Below are positions 59,681-64,000 of a DNA stretch of 64,000 nucleotides, in pieces. Location: assembly GCA_018436925.1 (NCBI GenBank), contig JAHDKI010000001.1, forward strand, positions 1 to 64,000, in the 5' to 3' direction. This stretch comes from Syntrophaceae bacterium. Its GTDB lineage: Bacteria > Desulfobacterota > Syntrophia > Syntrophales > Smithellaceae. The position numbers were made by a program, and so were the translations under genes. Within the stretch, counting starts at the first letter, position 1, and each line of letters begins with the position of its first letter. The notes beneath the pieces are model-generated. The model had not been told where the DNA came from, made no database searches, and was given only the letters and a program-made list of their open reading frames with translations.

Positions 59681-61025
59681 ACTTTTTGGAACCGACGGTA
59701 TCCGGGGCGAAGCCAACCGCTATCCGATGAACGCGGAGATTGCCTTTAAGGTGGGACGGGCGGTCGCGCATCAGTTTAAAAGAAGCGGCCACCGCGCCAA
59801 GATCATCATCGGGAAAGACACTCGCATTTCGGGATACATGCTCGAGAGTTCTCTTGAAGCCGGCGTCACCTCCATGGGAGGCGACGCGTATCTGGTCGGC
59901 GTGTTGCCCACGCCCGGTATCGCGTTTATCACGCCCGGGATGCGCGCCGACGCGGGGATCGTCATTTCCGCCTCCCATAATCCTTTCCAGGACAACGGCC
60001 TGAAGATTTTCGATGCGGAAGGATTCAAGCTGACCGACGCGCAGGAAGACGCCATAGAAGGTCTAATATTGAGCCCGGAGCTGGATCATCGCATGCCGAC
60101 GGGCAAGGATATGGGCAGGGCTGTTCGCATGGATGATATTCACGGACGGTATATCGTCTTTTTGAAAAATTCCTTTCCGAGGCATTTGTCGATGGAGGGG
60201 ATGAAGATCGTTCTGGACACATCCAACGGCGCGACCTACCGGATCGCTCCGGATGCGTTTGCGGAACTGGGCGCGGAGGTGGAGGTGATTCATCATTCGC
60301 CCAACGGCACGAACATCAATGACCGCTGCGGCTCTCAACATACGCAGGATTTGAGGAAGGCCGTGCTGGAAACCGGGGCGGCGCTGGGGCTCGCGTTTGA
60401 CGGCGACGGCGACCGGATGATCGCGGTGGATGAAAAAGGGACGGAGCTGACCGGCGATCAGGTTCTGATCATCTGCGCCTGTCTTTTGAAAAAAGAAGGA
60501 CGTCTGCGAAACGATCTTTTGGTCAGCACCGTCATGAGCAATCTGGGATTGAGGATTGCCTGCCAGAAGTATGGTTTAAAAAATCACGCCTCTCAGGTGG
60601 GAGACCGTTACGTTCTGGCCGATATGCTGAAGCTTGGCGCCGTGATCGGCGGCGAAGATGCGGGCCATATGATCTTCCTTGAACACCACAAAACCGGCGA
60701 CGGAATTATCGCAGGCATGCAGCTCATCGCGGCCATGATCGCACAAGGCAAGCCCCTTTCCGAATTATCCCGCCTGATGGACGTGTTTCCTCAGAAGCTC
60801 ATCAACATAGATGTGAAAAGCAAGCCGGAGATTTCCACGATTCCCGCGATTATGGAAAGCATCCGCAGGGTGGAAAGCGAACTCGGCGATGAAGGACGGG
60901 TGCTGGTCCGGTATTCAGGCACCCAGAACATGTGCCGGGTGATGGTGGAAGGTCCGTCCCGTGAGGCGACCGAGAAATATTGCAGGCAGATTGCCGATGT
61001 GGTGACGCGCGAAATCGGCCGATGA
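59673..61025 (+). CDS. glmM: Phosphoglucosamine mutase
   Basis: A 450-residue phosphohexomutase. MGKLFGTDGIRGEAN is the GlmM start, the phosphoserine loop is VISASHNPFQDNG, the magnesium loop is FDGDGDRM, the sugar-binding loop is GGEDAGHM, and the phosphate-binding loop is VRYSGTQNMCRVMVEG. It interconverts glucosamine-6-phosphate and glucosamine-1-phosphate on the way to UDP-GlcNAc. Its start lies 8 bases inside the previous gene, so translation is coupled. A longer upstream frame is rejected. Confidence 0.96.
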   Translation: MGKLFGTDGIRGEANRYPMNAEIAFKVGRAVAHQFKRSGHRAKIIIGKDTRISGYMLESSLEAGVTSMGGDAYLVGVLPTPGIAFITPGMRADAGIVISASHNPFQDNGLKIFDAEGFKLTDAQEDAIEGLILSPELDHRMPTGKDMGRAVRMDDIHGRYIVFLKNSFPRHLSMEGMKIVLDTSNGATYRIAPDAFAELGAEVEVIHHSPNGTNINDRCGSQHTQDLRKAVLETGAALGLAFDGDGDRMIAVDEKGTELTGDQVLIICACLLKKEGRLRNDLLVSTVMSNLGLRIACQKYGLKNHASQVGDRYVLADMLKLGAVIGGEDAGHMIFLEHHKTGDGIIAGMQLIAAMIAQGKPLSELSRLMDVFPQKLINIDVKSKPEISTIPAIMESIRRVESELGDEGRVLVRYSGTQNMCRVMVEGPSREATEKYCRQIADVVTREIGR

Positions 61026-61048
61026 TCAAAGCGCGAAAAGAAAGGTAA

Positions 61049-62659
<1,611 letters not shown>

Positions 62660-62699
62660 AAAGAAACCCGGGTTATCGGCTGACGGCCGGACGGCTAAA

Positions 62700-62739
62700 G
62701 AAAAAGACCGGAGGTGGGAACACCATCCGGTCTTTTTTT
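62700..62739. terminator. Bidirectional rho-independent terminator
   Basis: AAAAAGACCGGA pairs with TCCGGTCTTTTT around a short loop, followed by a further T-run. It separates pyrG from the convergent chemoreceptor gene and serves both. Confidence 0.93.
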
Positions 62740-62755
62740 AAAGGAGGCTCGTCCG

Positions 62756-64000
62756 CTACTTTTTATGCTCGATCATCAATTTCTTTTCGGAAGCGACGAC
62801 CGTCGCCTCCCGGCCGGTTTCGGCTCCGTGAATGATCGCAGCCAGTTCTTTAACGTAGAGCTTCATCTGCTCCGCCTGAGCGTTCATCTCTTCCGAGGCG
62901 CTGGCGGATTCTTCCGCGCTGGCGGCCGTGTTTTGAACCACCTTGTCCATTTCCGCCACGGCTTTGCTGATCTGTCCGATGCCCTGGGCCTGTTCCTGCG
63001 AAGCGGCGGCGATTTCCGCGACCAGGTTCACGACCTTGGCGGAAATATCGACATTTTCCTGGAAGGACGCCTGGGTCTGCTCCGTCAGGTCGCGGCTCTG
63101 TCGGACGGTATTGATCGTGTTTTCAATCAGACTGGCTGTATGTTTGGCCGCTTCCGCCGCGCGCATGGCCAGGTTGCGCACTTCATCGGCGACGACGGCG
63201 AAACCCGCGCCCGCCTCGCCGGCGCGGGCCGCCTCGACGGCTGCGTTGAGCGCCAGCAGGTTCGTCTGGAAGGCGATTTCGTCGATCGTCTTGATGATTT
63301 TGCCCGTTTCCTCGCTGGATTTGGTCACATTCTGAATGGACGCGGTCATGGAAACCATCTGCTTGTCGACTTTATCCACGATTTCCTTGGCCTGATTCAT
63401 CAGAGCTTGGGCCTGAACGGCATTGTCCGCGTTTTGCCGGGTCATTGACGACATCTCTTCGAGAGACGAAGAGGTCTCCTCCAGCGCGGAGGCCTGTTCA
63501 GTCGCCCCTTCGGCCAGCGACTGGCTGGCCTGCGCCACCTGCGCCGAAGCGGACGAAACCTGCTCGGAGGCTTCGTTAAGGTCGGAGGCAAGGTCGGAGG
63601 CGATGTTTCCGATCGGCAGCGCAATGCCGCGGGCGAGGTAAAAAATGCCCAAAGCCGTGAGCGCAAGGAAGATCACCCCGACAATCACAATGAAGGCAAC
63701 CAGACCATAAACCGGTTTCATGAATTCACTGTAGTCCTGGGTCAGGCAGATGCTCCAGCCGGCCACCGGCACCGGCGCAAAACCGGCAATTTTTTTGACC
63801 CCTTGAAAAGTATAGGGGGCGGCGCCCGTTTCTCCGGCAATCATCCGGCTGATGATTTCCTTCATGCCTTCCTGCTCGGCAAGGTTCATCTTCAGAATAA
63901 AATCCTTATTGGGATGGGCAATGACAACGCCTGTCTTGTTGATGACATATCCGTACCCTGTTTCCCCGAGGGTTGTGCCGGACACTTTTTCCGACAGAAA
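62756..64000 (-). CDS. Methyl-accepting chemotaxis protein (5' end outside window)
   Basis: The C-terminal ~415 residues of a chemoreceptor; the frame runs off the right edge. It begins inside a Cache-type sensor ([21 protein letters not shown]), then a membrane helix ([27 protein letters not shown]), a short linker with little HAMP sequence, and a full methyl-accepting domain. The hairpin tip is [22 protein letters not shown]. The receptor signals to CheA through CheW. The short charged tail ([10 protein letters not shown]) has no CheR-docking pentapeptide. Ligand unknown. Confidence 0.94.
   Translation of the reverse strand, partial: FLSEKVSGTTLGETGYGYVINKTGVVIAHPNKDFILKMNLAEQEGMKEIISRMIAGETGAAPYTFQGVKKIAGFAPVPVAGWSICLTQDYSEFMKPVYGLVAFIVIVGVIFLALTALGIFYLARGIALPIGNIASDLASDLNEASEQVSSASAQVAQASQSLAEGATEQASALEETSSSLEEMSSMTRQNADNAVQAQALMNQAKEIVDKVDKQMVSMTASIQNVTKSSEETGKIIKTIDEIAFQTNLLALNAAVEAARAGEAGAGFAVVADEVRNLAMRAAEAAKHTASLIENTINTVRQSRDLTEQTQASFQENVDISAKVVNLVAEIAAASQEQAQGIGQISKAVAEMDKVVQNTAASAEESASASEEMNAQAEQMKLYVKELAAIIHGAETGREATVVASEKKLMIEHKK

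Overview
The window looks like chromosome from an anaerobic, probably syntrophic or fermentative deltaproteobacterium (Desulfobacterota, Syntrophales-like). The inference rests on a glycyl radical enzyme operon, a Myxococcus-type MglA GTPase with roadblock partners and a pilus-type ATPase, the gene order fabF-glyA-comEB-nrdR-rib-nusB, and moderately GC-rich coding sequence. No taxonomic search was possible, so this is inference.

Layout: (1) 0.3-6.5 kb: a secreted-type unknown on +, then a minus-strand operon of glycyl radical enzyme, SCP2-like protein, radical-SAM activase and a DUF6765 protein. (2) 6.7-12.9 kb: membrane phosphoesterase, tRNA-Thr(CGT), a GAF-MshEN-PilB/GspE ATPase, then a minus-strand pair of a periplasmic amino-acid-type binding protein and a receptor-like HAMP protein that lacks a signalling domain. 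(3) 13.4-19.6 kb: a regulatory operon of receiver protein, DUF4388/roadblock protein, two further roadblock proteins, an orphan 60-residue protein, an MglA-like GTPase, an acidic linker protein, a 58-residue zinc ribbon and a DUF3426 membrane protein. (4) 19.8-26.5 kb: housekeeping and membrane genes (hydrolase, DEAD-box helicase, acyltransferase, GIY-YIG, prohibitin, SHOCT lipoprotein).

(5) 26.69-32.48 kb: a compact 5.74 kb integrative element bounded by a 47-bp direct repeat formed from the 3' half of tRNA-Glu(CTC). It carries a tyrosine integrase, a Fic protein with its own inhibitory motif, small DNA-binding and zinc proteins, a possible replication protein followed by three 16-bp iteron-like repeats, and a lipoprotein. 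(6) 32.5-38.9 kb: a surface-glycan cluster (two or three glycosyltransferase-type proteins, a radical SAM protein, an ABC flippase).

(7) 39-54 kb: core metabolism: gltX; DUF177-rpmF; acpP-fabF-glyA-comEB-nrdR-ribE-ribBA-ribH-nusB; lolA; ilvE; yifB; moaC; a Fis-type regulator. The expected plsX/fabH/fabD/fabG and ribD genes are absent from their usual places. (8) 54-62.7 kb: a hexosamine operon built around an unusual ~1,200-residue GlmS-like protein, a left-handed beta-helix GlmU-like protein and GlmM, followed by pyrG. (9) The right edge holds a methyl-accepting chemotaxis receptor that runs off the window.

The most unusual systems are the giant GlmS-like protein with its putative nucleophile cysteine buried about 90 codons inside the frame, the glycyl radical enzyme paired with an SCP2 protein, the roadblock/MglA module, and the tRNA-Glu element.
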